A stretch of DNA of 64,000 nucleotides from Flexivirga oryzae (GTDB taxonomy: Bacteria > Actinomycetota > Actinomycetes > Actinomycetales > Dermatophilaceae). The stretch is from positions 682,001-746,000 of the forward strand of contig NZ_JACHVQ010000002.1 in assembly GCF_014190805.1 (NCBI RefSeq), in the 5' to 3' direction. Position numbers and translations under genes: made by a program. The notes beneath the pieces are model-generated. The model was given only the letters and a program-made list of their open reading frames with translations, searched no databases and was not told where the DNA came from. Positions 34,398-43,035 of this stretch are shown in pieces (the first letter of the stretch is position 1; each line of letters opens with the position of its first letter).

Positions 34398-35624
34398 TCA
34401 GTCCTGCGCAGCCGGATCCGGCCGGTGACCCGCCCGGAGCACCAGCTCGAGCTCGAAGCGGCGGTCGGGGTCGTCCAGGTCGTCGGCGAAGACGTCCCGC
34501 AGCTGCCCGAGCCGGTAGCCGACGGTCTGCGGGTGCACGTGCAGCTCGCGCGCGATGCGGCCGCGTTCGCCGCGGTGTTTGAGCCAGACGAGGAGCGTCT
34601 CGGCGAGTCGCTCCCGCTGCTCCGGGCGCAGGTGCCGCATCGGCTCCAGGCTGCGCGCGGCGAGATCGCGCATCACCAGCGGATCGGACCGCAGCGCGAT
34701 CATGGTGAGGTGGTCGTCCACCCAGCGGACGTCACCCTCCGGGTCGGAGAGGGACGGTGTGCCGGCGGCGAGCGCCGCGGTCCGGTAGGACTCCTCGGTG
34801 GTCTCCCAGCCACGAGCCGGGCCGACCCACGCGTGCCGGCCGCGCAGCATCTGCGCGATCTGCTCCCGCTGCGCATCGGTGGCCGGCGCCGCGAACACGA
34901 CCACGACCTCACCGGTGCGGCTGCTGATCAGGGCGTCGTCGCCGAGTGCGGCGCGCAGGCCCTCGGCGTGCTCGGGCGAGAGCACGGCCGCGACCACCCG
35001 CGCCGGGATCGGCCAGCCGGCGCGCGCCGCGAGCCGCCGCGCCTCCACCTCGGACAGGTTGCCGGCGAGCATCCGGCGCAGCAGCGACTCCCGGCGCCGG
35101 TCCCGTTCCCCCACCTGGCGGGACTGTTCCTCGGTGAAACCCTCGATGCTCGCGGCGGAGATCTCGTCGATGTAGACGAAGATCGACTCGCCGAGCGGCA
35201 GCATCAGCCGCGGCTCCAGGCCGACGCGGTCGGCGATCGCCGACACCGCACGGAACGTCACCCGGGCACCGAGCCGGTATGCCGACAGCAGCGCCTCCAG
35301 GGAGCGGCCGGTCCGGGCCTCACCGACCCCGATCTGCCGGTAGATCGCGCGGGTCGCCGGCATCAGCGCCGGCTCGTCCCGGCCGGGCAGGTCGATGAAG
35401 AGCCGGCCGAGCGCGATCTCGACACCACGCCGTACCGAGGCGCCGAACTCGCCCTCCAGGGGACGGGAGTACTCGGGAACCTCCTGCGGGATCCGCAGCA
35501 CGATCTCCTCCACCAGCTCCGACAGCGAGCCGGCCAGCAGCGTGCTGACGTCGCGCGGCAGCTCCGCCCACGGCATCTCGGAGCCGAGCGAACTGCGGCC
35601 CATCGGCTGGTGTGTGCTCGTCAT
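34398..35624 (-). CDS. PucR-family transcriptional regulator
   Basis: A 408-residue regulator. The N-terminal half is an all-helical RsbRD-like sensory domain (about 15-165: ELVEEIVLRIPQEVPEYSRP), a GGDEF-like middle follows (about 180-290), and the C-terminus is the PucR helix-turn-helix (LAETLLVWLKHRGERGRIA, then LHVHPQTVGYRLGQLRDV). AAGGGG precedes ATG 35624. It is divergent from the ferredoxin reductase/desaturase operon with a 93-base gap, so control of membrane-lipid desaturation is the best guess. Confidence 0.87.
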   Translation of the reverse strand: MTSTHQPMGRSSLGSEMPWAELPRDVSTLLAGSLSELVEEIVLRIPQEVPEYSRPLEGEFGASVRRGVEIALGRLFIDLPGRDEPALMPATRAIYRQIGVGEARTGRSLEALLSAYRLGARVTFRAVSAIADRVGLEPRLMLPLGESIFVYIDEISAASIEGFTEEQSRQVGERDRRRESLLRRMLAGNLSEVEARRLAARAGWPIPARVVAAVLSPEHAEGLRAALGDDALISSRTGEVVVVFAAPATDAQREQIAQMLRGRHAWVGPARGWETTEESYRTAALAAGTPSLSDPEGDVRWVDDHLTMIALRSDPLVMRDLAARSLEPMRHLRPEQRERLAETLLVWLKHRGERGRIARELHVHPQTVGYRLGQLRDVFADDLDDPDRRFELELVLRAGHRPDPAAQD

Positions 35625-35705
35625 ACCGCCCCTTTTGTGCTGTCGCGATAAAACTAGATGCTCCATTGTAGGCCGGAGGCGGATGAATCAGCGCCGCGAG
35701 CCAAT

Positions 35706-35711
35706 TACAGT
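35706..35711 (+). promoter_or_regulatory. Candidate -10 element of a leaderless promoter
   Basis: TACAGT lies seven bases before ATG 35718, the spacing expected if transcription begins at the start codon. No Shine-Dalgarno sequence precedes that ATG, which supports a leaderless ferredoxin reductase mRNA. No clear -35 was found. Confidence 0.4.
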
Positions 35712-35717
35712 AGTGGC

Positions 35718-36773
35718 ATGGGTCTGAAGTCCGCCGCGCTCCGCGCAGCCTCGGTGTTCACGCACCCCGCGCACCCCCACGACTTCCTGGCCCTGATCAA
35801 CCCGTTGTCCTCGGCACGGCAGCTGCGTGGTGTCGTCACCGCGGTCCGGCCGGAGACTCCGCAGTCCACGACGATCGCGTTCCGGCCCGGCGACGGCTGG
35901 TCGCCGCACGACGCCGGCCAATGGGCCCGGATCGGCGTGGAGATCGACGGTGTCCGCCAGTGGCGGTCCTACTCGTTGTCCGCACCGGCGGGCGGCGACC
36001 CCGAGATCACGGTGACCGCGTGCGGCAGGGTCTCGGCGCACCTGGCGCACGAGACCCGGGTCGGCGACATCTTCTTCCTCGCCCCGCCGCAGGGCGACTT
36101 CCTGCTGCCGACCGGGCCGCGCCCCCTGCTGATGCTCACCGGCGGCAGCGGCATCACACCGGTCATGTCGATGGTCCGCACCCTGCTGCCGAAGCGCGCG
36201 GACGCGGATGTCGTGCTCATCCACTCCGCACACGACCGTGAGTCGTCACTGTTCGGCGACGAGCTCGCCGAGCTGGCGGCGCGGCACGACGGTTTCCACG
36301 TCGTGCACCGTTACACCGCCGAGGACGGACGCATCGACTTCTCCACCGTTCGCGACATCGACGCGCTCTGCCCCGACTGGCGCAGCCGCAAGACCTACGT
36401 GTGCGGCCCGTCGGCGATGCTCGACGACGCCGAGAAACTCTGGGTGGACGCGAACCTTCCGGGCAGCCTGACCGTTGAGCGTTTCGAGACGGCGAAGCTG
36501 ACCCAGGTCTCCGGCAACGGCGGCACGGTGATCTTCGAGAAGTCCGACCGCGAGGTCGAGGCCGACGCGAGCACACCGTTGCTCGAGGTCGGCGAAGAAG
36601 CCGGCGTGCTGATGCCGAGCGGATGCCGGATGGGTATCTGCCGCACCTGCCTGACCCCTCTGCTGTCCGGCCAGGTGCGCGACCTGCGCACCGGCGAGAT
36701 CAACGACACCGAAGGCGACCTCATCCAGACCTGCATCTCGGCGGCCGCCGGGAACTGCCACCTCGATATCTGA
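35718..36773 (+). CDS. Ferredoxin reductase with C-terminal 2Fe-2S domain, electron donor for the desaturase
   Basis: A 351-residue three-domain oxidoreductase: FAD-binding barrel (RSYSLSAPAG, about 94), NAD(P) domain (LMLTGGSGITPVMSM, about 137-151, and YVCGPSAML), and a plant-type 2Fe-2S ferredoxin at the C-terminus (SGCRMGICRTCLTPL with a distal QTC). It matches Mycobacterium tuberculosis Rv3230c, which passes electrons from NADPH to DesA3. The desaturase gene follows 17 bases downstream, so they form a two-component delta-9 desaturation system at the membrane. Confidence 0.92.
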   Translation: MGLKSAALRAASVFTHPAHPHDFLALINPLSSARQLRGVVTAVRPETPQSTTIAFRPGDGWSPHDAGQWARIGVEIDGVRQWRSYSLSAPAGGDPEITVTACGRVSAHLAHETRVGDIFFLAPPQGDFLLPTGPRPLLMLTGGSGITPVMSMVRTLLPKRADADVVLIHSAHDRESSLFGDELAELAARHDGFHVVHRYTAEDGRIDFSTVRDIDALCPDWRSRKTYVCGPSAMLDDAEKLWVDANLPGSLTVERFETAKLTQVSGNGGTVIFEKSDREVEADASTPLLEVGEEAGVLMPSGCRMGICRTCLTPLLSGQVRDLRTGEINDTEGDLIQTCISAAAGNCHLDI

Positions 36774-36790
36774 GCAAGGACGGATACCCC

Positions 36791-38047
36791 GTGACTCTCA
36801 CCACCGAAGCGACCGAGACCACCGTCGCGACCAAGAAGCGCACCGGCGTCCTCCCGACCACCGGCGCGCCGCTGGAGCGACCGTCCGCGGCTGCGCACCT
36901 GTCCGACGAGCAGGTGCAACAGCTCGGCGCCGAGCTGGACGCGATCCGGGACGAGATCATCGCCAAACGCGGTGCGTCCGACGCGGCATACATCCGCCGG
37001 ACGATCAAGGTCGCCCGCGGCCTCGACGTCGGCGGTCGCATCGCGCTCGTCTTCAGCAAGACCAAGCTCGGCTGGGCGGCCGGCACCGGCGCCATCGCGC
37101 TGTCGAAGGTGCTGGAGAACATGGAGATCGGGCACAACGTGCTGCACGGCCAGTGGGACTGGATGCGCGACCCCGACATCCACTCCACGACCTGGGAGTG
37201 GGACTTCGTGGCGCCGGCCCGCGGCTGGCAGCACACGCACAACGACATCCACCACACCTGGACCAACGTGCTCGGCAAGGACCGCGACGTCGGCTACAAC
37301 ATCCTGCGCGTCAGCGAGGACCAGCCGTGGCAGCCGCGGGACGTCTGGAACCCGGTCGTCAACGCGTTCCTCGCGCCGTTCTTCGAGTGGGGCATCGCGT
37401 CCTACGACCTCGAGTGGGACATGGTGACGGCCGGCCTGAAGTCCAAGGAGGACTTCAAGTCCGACCTCACCGCGCTGAAGAAGAAGGCCATCCGTCAGGT
37501 CGCCAAGGACTACGTCGCCACCCCGGCGGCGGGCATCCTGGTCGGCAACTCGTTCAAGCGCGGGCTGGCCGGCACGGTCACCGCCAACATGATCCGCAAC
37601 GTCTGGGCGCACGCGGTGATCTTCTGCGGTCACTTCCCCGACGGCGTCGACGTCTTCACCGAGGAGATGATCGACGGCGAGACCCGCGGTGACTGGTACA
37701 TCCGGCAGATGCTCGGCTCGGCCAACCTGTCCGGTTCGAAGCTCTTCCACATCCTGACCGGCAACCTGTCGCACCAGATCGAGCACCACTGCTTCCCGGA
37801 CCTGCCGTCCAACCGCTACATCGAGGTGGCTCCGAAGCTGCGTGCGGTATGCCGCAAGTACGACCTGCCCTACACCACGGGTCCGTTGCCGAAGCAGCTC
37901 TTCCAGACCTGGAAGAAGATCTGCCAGCTGGCGCTGCCGGACGAGAACAAGTGGGAGACCGTGAAGGCCGTCTACTCGCCGAACAAGGCGAAGCGGCGTC
38001 GCGCGAAGGCCGCGCTCAAGGCGGGCCAGCCCATCCCGACGGCATAG
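36791..38047 (+). CDS. desA3: Membrane acyl-CoA delta-9 desaturase
   Basis: A 418-residue di-iron desaturase. The three His boxes are present: HNVLHGQWD (about 117-125, H-x3-H), HTHNDIHHTW (about 150-159, H-x3-H-H) and HQIEHHCF (about 328-335, Q-x-x-H-H). Hydrophobic segments are fewer than in plant enzymes, as in mycobacterial DesA3. The expected reaction is stearoyl-CoA to oleoyl-CoA with oxygen and electrons from the reductase encoded just upstream. GTG 36791 has AAGGA ten bases before it. Confidence 0.92.
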   Translation: MTLTTEATETTVATKKRTGVLPTTGAPLERPSAAAHLSDEQVQQLGAELDAIRDEIIAKRGASDAAYIRRTIKVARGLDVGGRIALVFSKTKLGWAAGTGAIALSKVLENMEIGHNVLHGQWDWMRDPDIHSTTWEWDFVAPARGWQHTHNDIHHTWTNVLGKDRDVGYNILRVSEDQPWQPRDVWNPVVNAFLAPFFEWGIASYDLEWDMVTAGLKSKEDFKSDLTALKKKAIRQVAKDYVATPAAGILVGNSFKRGLAGTVTANMIRNVWAHAVIFCGHFPDGVDVFTEEMIDGETRGDWYIRQMLGSANLSGSKLFHILTGNLSHQIEHHCFPDLPSNRYIEVAPKLRAVCRKYDLPYTTGPLPKQLFQTWKKICQLALPDENKWETVKAVYSPNKAKRRRAKAALKAGQPIPTA

Positions 38048-38092
38048 ACGTCGCATAGCAGGGTCATAGCGCTCGACGGTTGAGTTGTCCCC

Positions 38093-38380
38093 ATGGACAC
38101 CACAACCGCCTTGCACCTACCCGAAGCCGACCGTTCCGGATTCCTGCGCCGAGCCGGCCGGTCCGTGCTCGGCAGCGCGGCCATCCTCATCGTCGGCGCC
38201 GGCGCCATACCAGCGGCCGACGCCGCGGGCGCCGGGGTCGCGACCGGGCTCAAGCACATCTCCGCGCAGCACTCGAGTCAGGACGCGAAGCTCAGCCCCA
38301 GTGCCCTGCCTGCCGAATCACGAGCCTCTGCAGCACGATTCGTGGTCGGCGAGGACGGCCGGCTGACCCGGGCGGACTGA
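38093..38380 (+). CDS. Small exported protein of unknown function
   Basis: A 95-residue protein with a central hydrophobic segment (VLGSAAILIVGAGAIPAADA, about 25-44), preceded by a basic SGFLRRAGR, which looks like a long signal peptide with cleavage near ADA. The remaining 50 residues are polar and have no recognisable domain. ATG 38093 lies 46 bases after the desaturase stop, so it may be the third gene of that transcript. Codon composition is like its neighbours. Confidence 0.55.
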   Translation: MDTTTALHLPEADRSGFLRRAGRSVLGSAAILIVGAGAIPAADAAGAGVATGLKHISAQHSSQDAKLSPSALPAESRASAARFVVGEDGRLTRAD

Positions 38381-38463
38381 GGCCAAGTGCGACGCCGCGG
38401 TGTGCATGAGTGCGCACGGCTCGTCGTTGCGCGTCGACGCCCGCGCCCGGCTAGGTTGATCTC

Positions 38464-39207
38464 ATGCCACGTTCGATTCTGCTGGTGCGCCACGGCCAAG
38501 CGTCGTTCGGCAAGAGCGACTACGACCAGCTCAGCGACGTCGGGCGCACCCAGGCGCGTCTGCTCGGTCAGTTCCTGAGCACGCGCGACATCACACCCGA
38601 CCGGATCGTCACCGGCAGCCTCAACCGGCAACGGCAGACCGCCGCCGGGATGTGCGTGGCGGCGGGCTGGATCACCCCGACCGACGTGAACGATTCGTGG
38701 AACGAGCTGGACCACGTCGAGATCATCAACACGTTCAAGCCGGCGTACAAGAACATGCTGGTGCTCAAGGCCGACATGGTCCGCACGCTGCGGCCGCGGG
38801 CGGCGTTCGAGGACATGTTCACCCAGGCGATCGCGCGCTGGGCGAGCGGCGAGCACGACGAGGACTACACCGAGAGCTTCTCCGCGTTCGACACGCGGGT
38901 CCGCAAGGCGATGTCGGCGCTGCTCGAGGACGAGGCGGATTGCACGATGGTCGTCTCCAGCGTCGGCCTCATCTCCTGGATCGTCGCGCGCATCCTCGTG
39001 CGCGAGCCGTGGGACCGCGACGTGCGTGATCCCGGCCGCCCGGGCACCAACGACCTTGCCATCGAGAGCATCTGGCGCGCGACCTCCATGGCCGGCTACA
39101 ACAGCGGCGTCACCCGGCTCCAGCTGGACAAGGAGGGTCAGCCGCAACTGTTGACCTACAACGAGATCGGGCACCTGCCGGAGAACAAACTCGTCACCGT
39201 CCGGTGA
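38464..39207 (+). CDS. Histidine phosphatase family protein
   Basis: A 247-residue branch-1 histidine phosphatase. The N-terminal LLVRHGQASFG contains the catalytic His of the RHG motif; the second Arg lies in TGSLNRQRQTA, and the distal His is less clear because SVGLISWIV replaces the usual GH. DYDQLSDVGRTQARLLG is typical. Substrates include phosphosugars, nucleotides and phospholipid heads. The altered distal motif makes the exact activity uncertain. ATG 38464. It converges on the acyl-CoA synthetase gene. Confidence 0.82.
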   Translation: MPRSILLVRHGQASFGKSDYDQLSDVGRTQARLLGQFLSTRDITPDRIVTGSLNRQRQTAAGMCVAAGWITPTDVNDSWNELDHVEIINTFKPAYKNMLVLKADMVRTLRPRAAFEDMFTQAIARWASGEHDEDYTESFSAFDTRVRKAMSALLEDEADCTMVVSSVGLISWIVARILVREPWDRDVRDPGRPGTNDLAIESIWRATSMAGYNSGVTRLQLDKEGQPQLLTYNEIGHLPENKLVTVR

Positions 39208-39235
39208 CCCTCCCCGCGCAGCCGAACCCCAGCTC

Positions 39236-39280
39236 GCGACGAACCGGAGCGCGACGAACCGGAGCGCGACGAACCGGAGC
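39236..39280 (+). repeat. Three tandem 15-bp repeats
   Basis: GCGACGAACCGGAGC occurs three times head to tail (39236-39250, 39251-39265, 39266-39280), with a degenerate fourth start after it. It lies just past the histidine phosphatase stop and is non-coding. The exact period suggests slippage; unit number may vary between strains. Confidence 0.8.
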
Positions 39281-39320
39281 GCGGACGAACCCACCACGCC
39301 ACCCGCCCGTCCACTTCCTG

Positions 39321-39402
39321 CCGAGAGGACACGATCTGGCCCAGAGGACACGAAAAGCGCTCGCTCTGGGGCGCTTTCGGGCCGCGGTTCGTGTCCTCTC
39401 GG
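39321..39402. terminator. Compound palindrome between convergent genes
   Basis: CCGAGAGGACACGA (39321-39334) and TCGTGTCCTCTCGG (39389-39402) are perfect 14-base inverted repeats. A second copy of AGAGGACACGA (39343-39353) allows an alternative pairing. Inside, CGAAAAGCGC (39351-39360) pairs with GCGCTTTCG (39371-39379). It separates the convergent histidine phosphatase and acyl-CoA synthetase genes, so a two-way terminator or a mobile palindromic unit are both plausible. Confidence 0.55.
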
Positions 39403-39439
39403 TGCGTTTGTGGGCCTCTCGGCGAGGGGGGTGTCTGCG

Positions 39440-41233
39440 TCAGAGACTCGGGATCCTGCCCGCCGCGACCTCGTCGACATAGCCGTCGTAGACCGGCACA
39501 TACCCTCGCTCGCTGTCGGTGAGCACGAAAACCTCGTCGTCACCGGGCTTTTCGAAACCTTGGTTGCGCAGCTCCACCTTGCGGCTCTTGAAGGTCGAGG
39601 TGTGCTCGAGGGAGTCGGTGATCCGGATGAACAAGGGCAGGGCGTATGACGGCAGGCTGCTCGCGAGCTCCTTGCCCCAACGGACACCGTCGACCGAACC
39701 GCCTTCTGCGAGAACGACGGCCGCCATACCGGCCTTTCCGTCGGTGCCGGGCACGCCGACGCCGTAGACGATGCTCTCCTCGACACCGGGTAGCCCGTCG
39801 AGCGCGCCCTCGACCTCGGTGGTCGCGACGTTCTCGCCCTTCCAGCGGAAGGTGTCGCCGAGCCGGTCGACGAACGCGACGTGCGTGAGACCCTGATTGC
39901 GCACCAGGTCACCGGTGTTGAACCACACGTCGCCGTCCTTGAATCCGTCGCGCAGCAGCTTCGCCTCGCTCGCACCCTCGTCGGTGTAACCGTCGAACGG
40001 TGCGCGCTCGGTGACCTTCGCGAGGAGCAACCCGACCTCGCCCTTCTTCACCTTGCGCAGCCGGCCCTTGTCGTCGCGTGTCGCCGCGCCGGTCTCGGTG
40101 TCGTAGGCGACGACGGAGTAGGGCAGCGGACAGGTGCCGGCGGTCTGGTCGACGTTGTAGGCGTTGATGAAGGCGATGTTGCACTCGCTGGCGCCGTAGA
40201 ACTCCGCGATGCGGGCGATCCCGAAGCGCTGCTGGAACTGCGCCCAGATGTCGGGGCGGAGGCCGTTGCCGACGATGACCCGCACCTGGTGCTGCGTGTC
40301 GACCGGCTTCCCCGGCTGCGAGAGCAGGTAGCGGCACAACTCGCCGATGTAGACGAAAGCCGTTGCGTCATACCGGATGCAGTCGTCCCAGAACCGGCTC
40401 GCGGTGAACTTCGCCGGCAACGCCATACTCGCGCCACTGACCAGCACCGAGCTGAGCGCGACCGTCACAGCGTTGTTGTGGTAGAGCGGTAGCGGACAGT
40501 ACATCGTGTCGGTGGATTTCAGCCGCACCCCGAGCGCACCGAGCCCGCTGTAGGACTTCAGCCACCGGAAGTGGCTCATCACCGACGCCTTCGGCATGCC
40601 CGTGGTGCCGGAAGTGAAGATGTAGAAGGCCTTTTCGTGGGCGACGGTCTCCGCGCACGCGCCCGGGTCGTCGTCCGGCGCATCGGCGGCAGCCTCCTGC
40701 AGTTCGCTGAACGTCATGACGTGTTGCGCCCGGGAGGCGTCGCCCGCGCTGGCGAAATCCTCGGTGCACGAGTCCTCGACGACCACGAGGCGCGCGGTCA
40801 GCACCCCGAGACTGTGCGCCAGCACGTCGGCGCGCTGGTTGTAGTTGAGCAGTCCGGCGATGGCGCCCAGCTTCACCACGGCGAGCTGGACCAGCAGGTT
40901 GTCGATGCCGTTGTGCGCCATCACGCCGACGACATCGCCGCGCTGGACCCCGAGTGATTCGAGTACGTGCGCATAACGGTTGACGGTTGCGTTGGCCTCG
41001 CCGTACGAGACGGTGCGGACCTCACCGTCCGCGCCCTCGCCCTTGAGGAACGGCCGCTCGGGGTGGCGCGCCGCGGCGTGCTGGAAGACCAGACCGAGGG
41101 AATTCTTCGCGGTCGGCTTGCGGAAGAGCAGGCCGGGCGCCTCGCGGGCGAGCAACGGCAGGTCCGGGAGTATGCCGAGCGCCCCTTTCCCGAGATCGAG
41201 CAGGCCGACGCGCTGACGGGTCTGTGGGCTCAC
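39440..41233 (-). CDS. Long-chain acyl-CoA synthetase (FadD6/FATP-like)
   Basis: A 597-residue ANL-superfamily ligase. The AMP-binding P-loop is YIFTSGTTGMPKASVMSH (about 219-236). EFYGASECNIAF (about 340) and DVWFNTGDLVRNQG with DRLGDTFRWKGENVATTEVE (about 470-500) complete the motifs. The order and RWKGENV block match mycobacterial FadD6 and animal FATP transporters, which activate long and very long fatty acids. GTG 41233 has AAGGAG eight bases upstream. It probably serves the same lipid metabolism as the desaturase, though separated by convergent genes. Confidence 0.9.
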   Translation of the reverse strand: MSPQTRQRVGLLDLGKGALGILPDLPLLAREAPGLLFRKPTAKNSLGLVFQHAAARHPERPFLKGEGADGEVRTVSYGEANATVNRYAHVLESLGVQRGDVVGVMAHNGIDNLLVQLAVVKLGAIAGLLNYNQRADVLAHSLGVLTARLVVVEDSCTEDFASAGDASRAQHVMTFSELQEAAADAPDDDPGACAETVAHEKAFYIFTSGTTGMPKASVMSHFRWLKSYSGLGALGVRLKSTDTMYCPLPLYHNNAVTVALSSVLVSGASMALPAKFTASRFWDDCIRYDATAFVYIGELCRYLLSQPGKPVDTQHQVRVIVGNGLRPDIWAQFQQRFGIARIAEFYGASECNIAFINAYNVDQTAGTCPLPYSVVAYDTETGAATRDDKGRLRKVKKGEVGLLLAKVTERAPFDGYTDEGASEAKLLRDGFKDGDVWFNTGDLVRNQGLTHVAFVDRLGDTFRWKGENVATTEVEGALDGLPGVEESIVYGVGVPGTDGKAGMAAVVLAEGGSVDGVRWGKELASSLPSYALPLFIRITDSLEHTSTFKSRKVELRNQGFEKPGDDEVFVLTDSERGYVPVYDGYVDEVAAGRIPSL

Positions 41234-41367
41234 TGGACTGACTCCTTGTTGCTGATGCGAGGCTCCCGGAAACTCCTACTTTACCCGCGAGTAACCCGTT
41301 GGCCAGGGGTTCGCGGTCGCCAATCGAATTGTGTATGCCGGCCGGGTCGTGGCACAGTATCCGCATC

Positions 41368-41379
41368 ATGAAGCTCTGA
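41368..41379 (+). CDS. Three-codon upstream ORF (Met-Lys-Leu) before the ABC-F gene
   Basis: ATGAAGCTCTGA lies 67 bases before the ABC-F start. A -10-like CAGTAT (41355-41360) ends seven bases upstream, so the ORF could begin at the very 5' end of the mRNA. Downstream, GCTCGC (41390-41395) pairs with GCGAGC (41413-41418), and a smaller stem (41420-41426 with 41431-41436) lies beside the ABC-F ribosome-binding region. ABC-F resistance genes are often induced by ribosome stalling on short leaders. Whether this one is translated is not shown. Confidence 0.45.
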   Translation: MKL

Positions 41380-41446
41380 GTCCGTCATCGCTCGCGTCCG
41401 CGGCCACGCCCGGCGAGCATTCCCACACCCGTGGAACGGATCCCTC

Positions 41447-43033
41447 ATGTCATTGCTGATCACCGATCTGGTGTGTTCGTATGCCGACCGCCGTGTGCTC
41501 GACGGCGTCAGCCTCTCGGTCACCGACGGGGCGACCGTCGGCCTGGTGGGCGAGAACGGTTCCGGCAAGTCGACGCTGTTGCGTGTCGTGGCGGGGCTGC
41601 ACGAGGCCGACGGAGGATCGGTGAGCGTGTCCCTTGATCTCGGGTTCTTCAGCCAGGACACCGGCCTCGATGCCTCCGCGACCCTCGGCCAGGTCCTGTA
41701 TGACGCGCTCGCGCCGTTGCATGAGGCGACCCGCCGGTTGGAGGCACTGGCCGAGCGGATGTCCGACGACACAGCGGCGGCAGCCGAGTACGCGGCAGTG
41801 CTCGAGTGGGCCGTGCACCACGACGCGTGGGACGCCGACCGGCGCGCCGAGGTGGCGGCGCACCGGCTGGGTCTGGGCGAGATCGACCGGGGCCGCACCG
41901 TCTCCTCGATGTCCGGCGGTGAGCGGTCTCGGCTCGCACTGGCCGCACTGCTGACCCGGCGGCCAGAGGTATTGCTGCTGGACGAACCGACCAACCACCT
42001 GGACGACGACGCCCTTGACTTCCTGGAGACCGAACTCGCGGCAATGAACGGCGCCACCCTGGTCGCGTCGCACGACCGGGTCTTCCTGGACCGGACCTGC
42101 ACCGCGATCGTGGATCTGGACCCGTCCCACTTCGGGACCGATGGCCGCGGCGGACGACTCTTCTCCGGCAACTTCACGGATTATCTTGCGGCCAAGCGCG
42201 ATTCGCGAGTGCGCTGGCAGGAGGAGTTCGAGGCCCAGCAGGACGAGTTGAACGCCTTGCGGGTCGCTGCGCGCACGACGAACACCGATATCGCGCACAA
42301 CCGTGGCCCGCGGGACAACGACAAGTTCATCTACGGCTTCAAAGGGCAGCGGGTGCAGGCCACGGTGAGCCGTCGACGGCGCAACGCGGAGCAGCGCATC
42401 GAGTTGCTGGAGCGTGAACGGATCCCGAAACCACCTGCGCCGATGCATTTCTCGGGCTCGTTCGACCGGGAACCCATCGCCAGCGTGATGCTGCGGTCGG
42501 TGCGGGTGCCCGGCCGGTTGCGGTGCGATCGGCTCGACGTGGCGCCCGGCGAGCAATTGCTGGTCACCGGCGCGAACGGCGCCGGGAAGTCGACGCTGCT
42601 CGACGTGATCGCGGGACGGCTGGCGGTGGCGGACGGTGATGTGCAGGTCCGGGCGCGCCAGATCGGGTTGCTCACCCAGGATGTCTCACTCACCGACCTG
42701 TCCACGAGCGCGGCGGCCCTCTTCGACGAGGTCGACTCGCGGATCTCCCTGTCGTCGCTGGGATTGCTGCACCCGCGGGACCATCGCCGGCGGATCGGCG
42801 CGCTGAGCCTCGGGCAGCAACGGCGGGTCGAGCTGGCCCTGCTGATCGCTCGCCAACCGGACCTGCTGCTGCTCGACGAGCCGACCAATCACTTGTCCCT
42901 GTCACTGGTGGACGAGTTGGAGGAGGCGCTCGACGCGAGCCCGGTGACCGTCATACTCGCCAGCCATGACCGGTGGATCCGGCGGCGGTGGGCCGGCGAC
43001 GCCATTCACCTCGAGCCGGCCGGTCGGGCATGA
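41447..43033 (+). CDS. ABC-F ATPase, possible antibiotic-resistance (ribosome protection) type
   Basis: A 528-residue protein with two ABC domains and no membrane helices. The first Walker A is GENGSGKST (35-43), with SSMSGGERSRLALAALL and VLLLDEPTNHLDDDALDF after it. The second Walker A is GANGAGKST (about 373-381), with LSLGQQRRVELALLIARQ and LLLDEPTNHLSLS. The interdomain linker (VRWQEEFEAQQDELNALRVA, about 257-276) is short and charged. ABC-F proteins bind the ribosomal E site and either regulate translation or displace antibiotics. A leader ORF upstream favours the resistance type. ATG 41447. Confidence 0.88.
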   Translation: MSLLITDLVCSYADRRVLDGVSLSVTDGATVGLVGENGSGKSTLLRVVAGLHEADGGSVSVSLDLGFFSQDTGLDASATLGQVLYDALAPLHEATRRLEALAERMSDDTAAAAEYAAVLEWAVHHDAWDADRRAEVAAHRLGLGEIDRGRTVSSMSGGERSRLALAALLTRRPEVLLLDEPTNHLDDDALDFLETELAAMNGATLVASHDRVFLDRTCTAIVDLDPSHFGTDGRGGRLFSGNFTDYLAAKRDSRVRWQEEFEAQQDELNALRVAARTTNTDIAHNRGPRDNDKFIYGFKGQRVQATVSRRRRNAEQRIELLERERIPKPPAPMHFSGSFDREPIASVMLRSVRVPGRLRCDRLDVAPGEQLLVTGANGAGKSTLLDVIAGRLAVADGDVQVRARQIGLLTQDVSLTDLSTSAAALFDEVDSRISLSSLGLLHPRDHRRRIGALSLGQQRRVELALLIARQPDLLLLDEPTNHLSLSLVDELEEALDASPVTVILASHDRWIRRRWAGDAIHLEPAGRA

Positions 43034-43035
43034 AC

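Noticed and set aside
39236..39280. CRISPR array
   Set aside because: The 15-base units are directly adjacent with no spacers, and no cas genes are present.
41329..41360. A full sigma-70-type promoter (TTGTGT and CAGTAT) before the ABC-F leader
   Set aside because: The spacing is 20 bases, too long for a standard promoter; only the -10 part is kept as a weak candidate.
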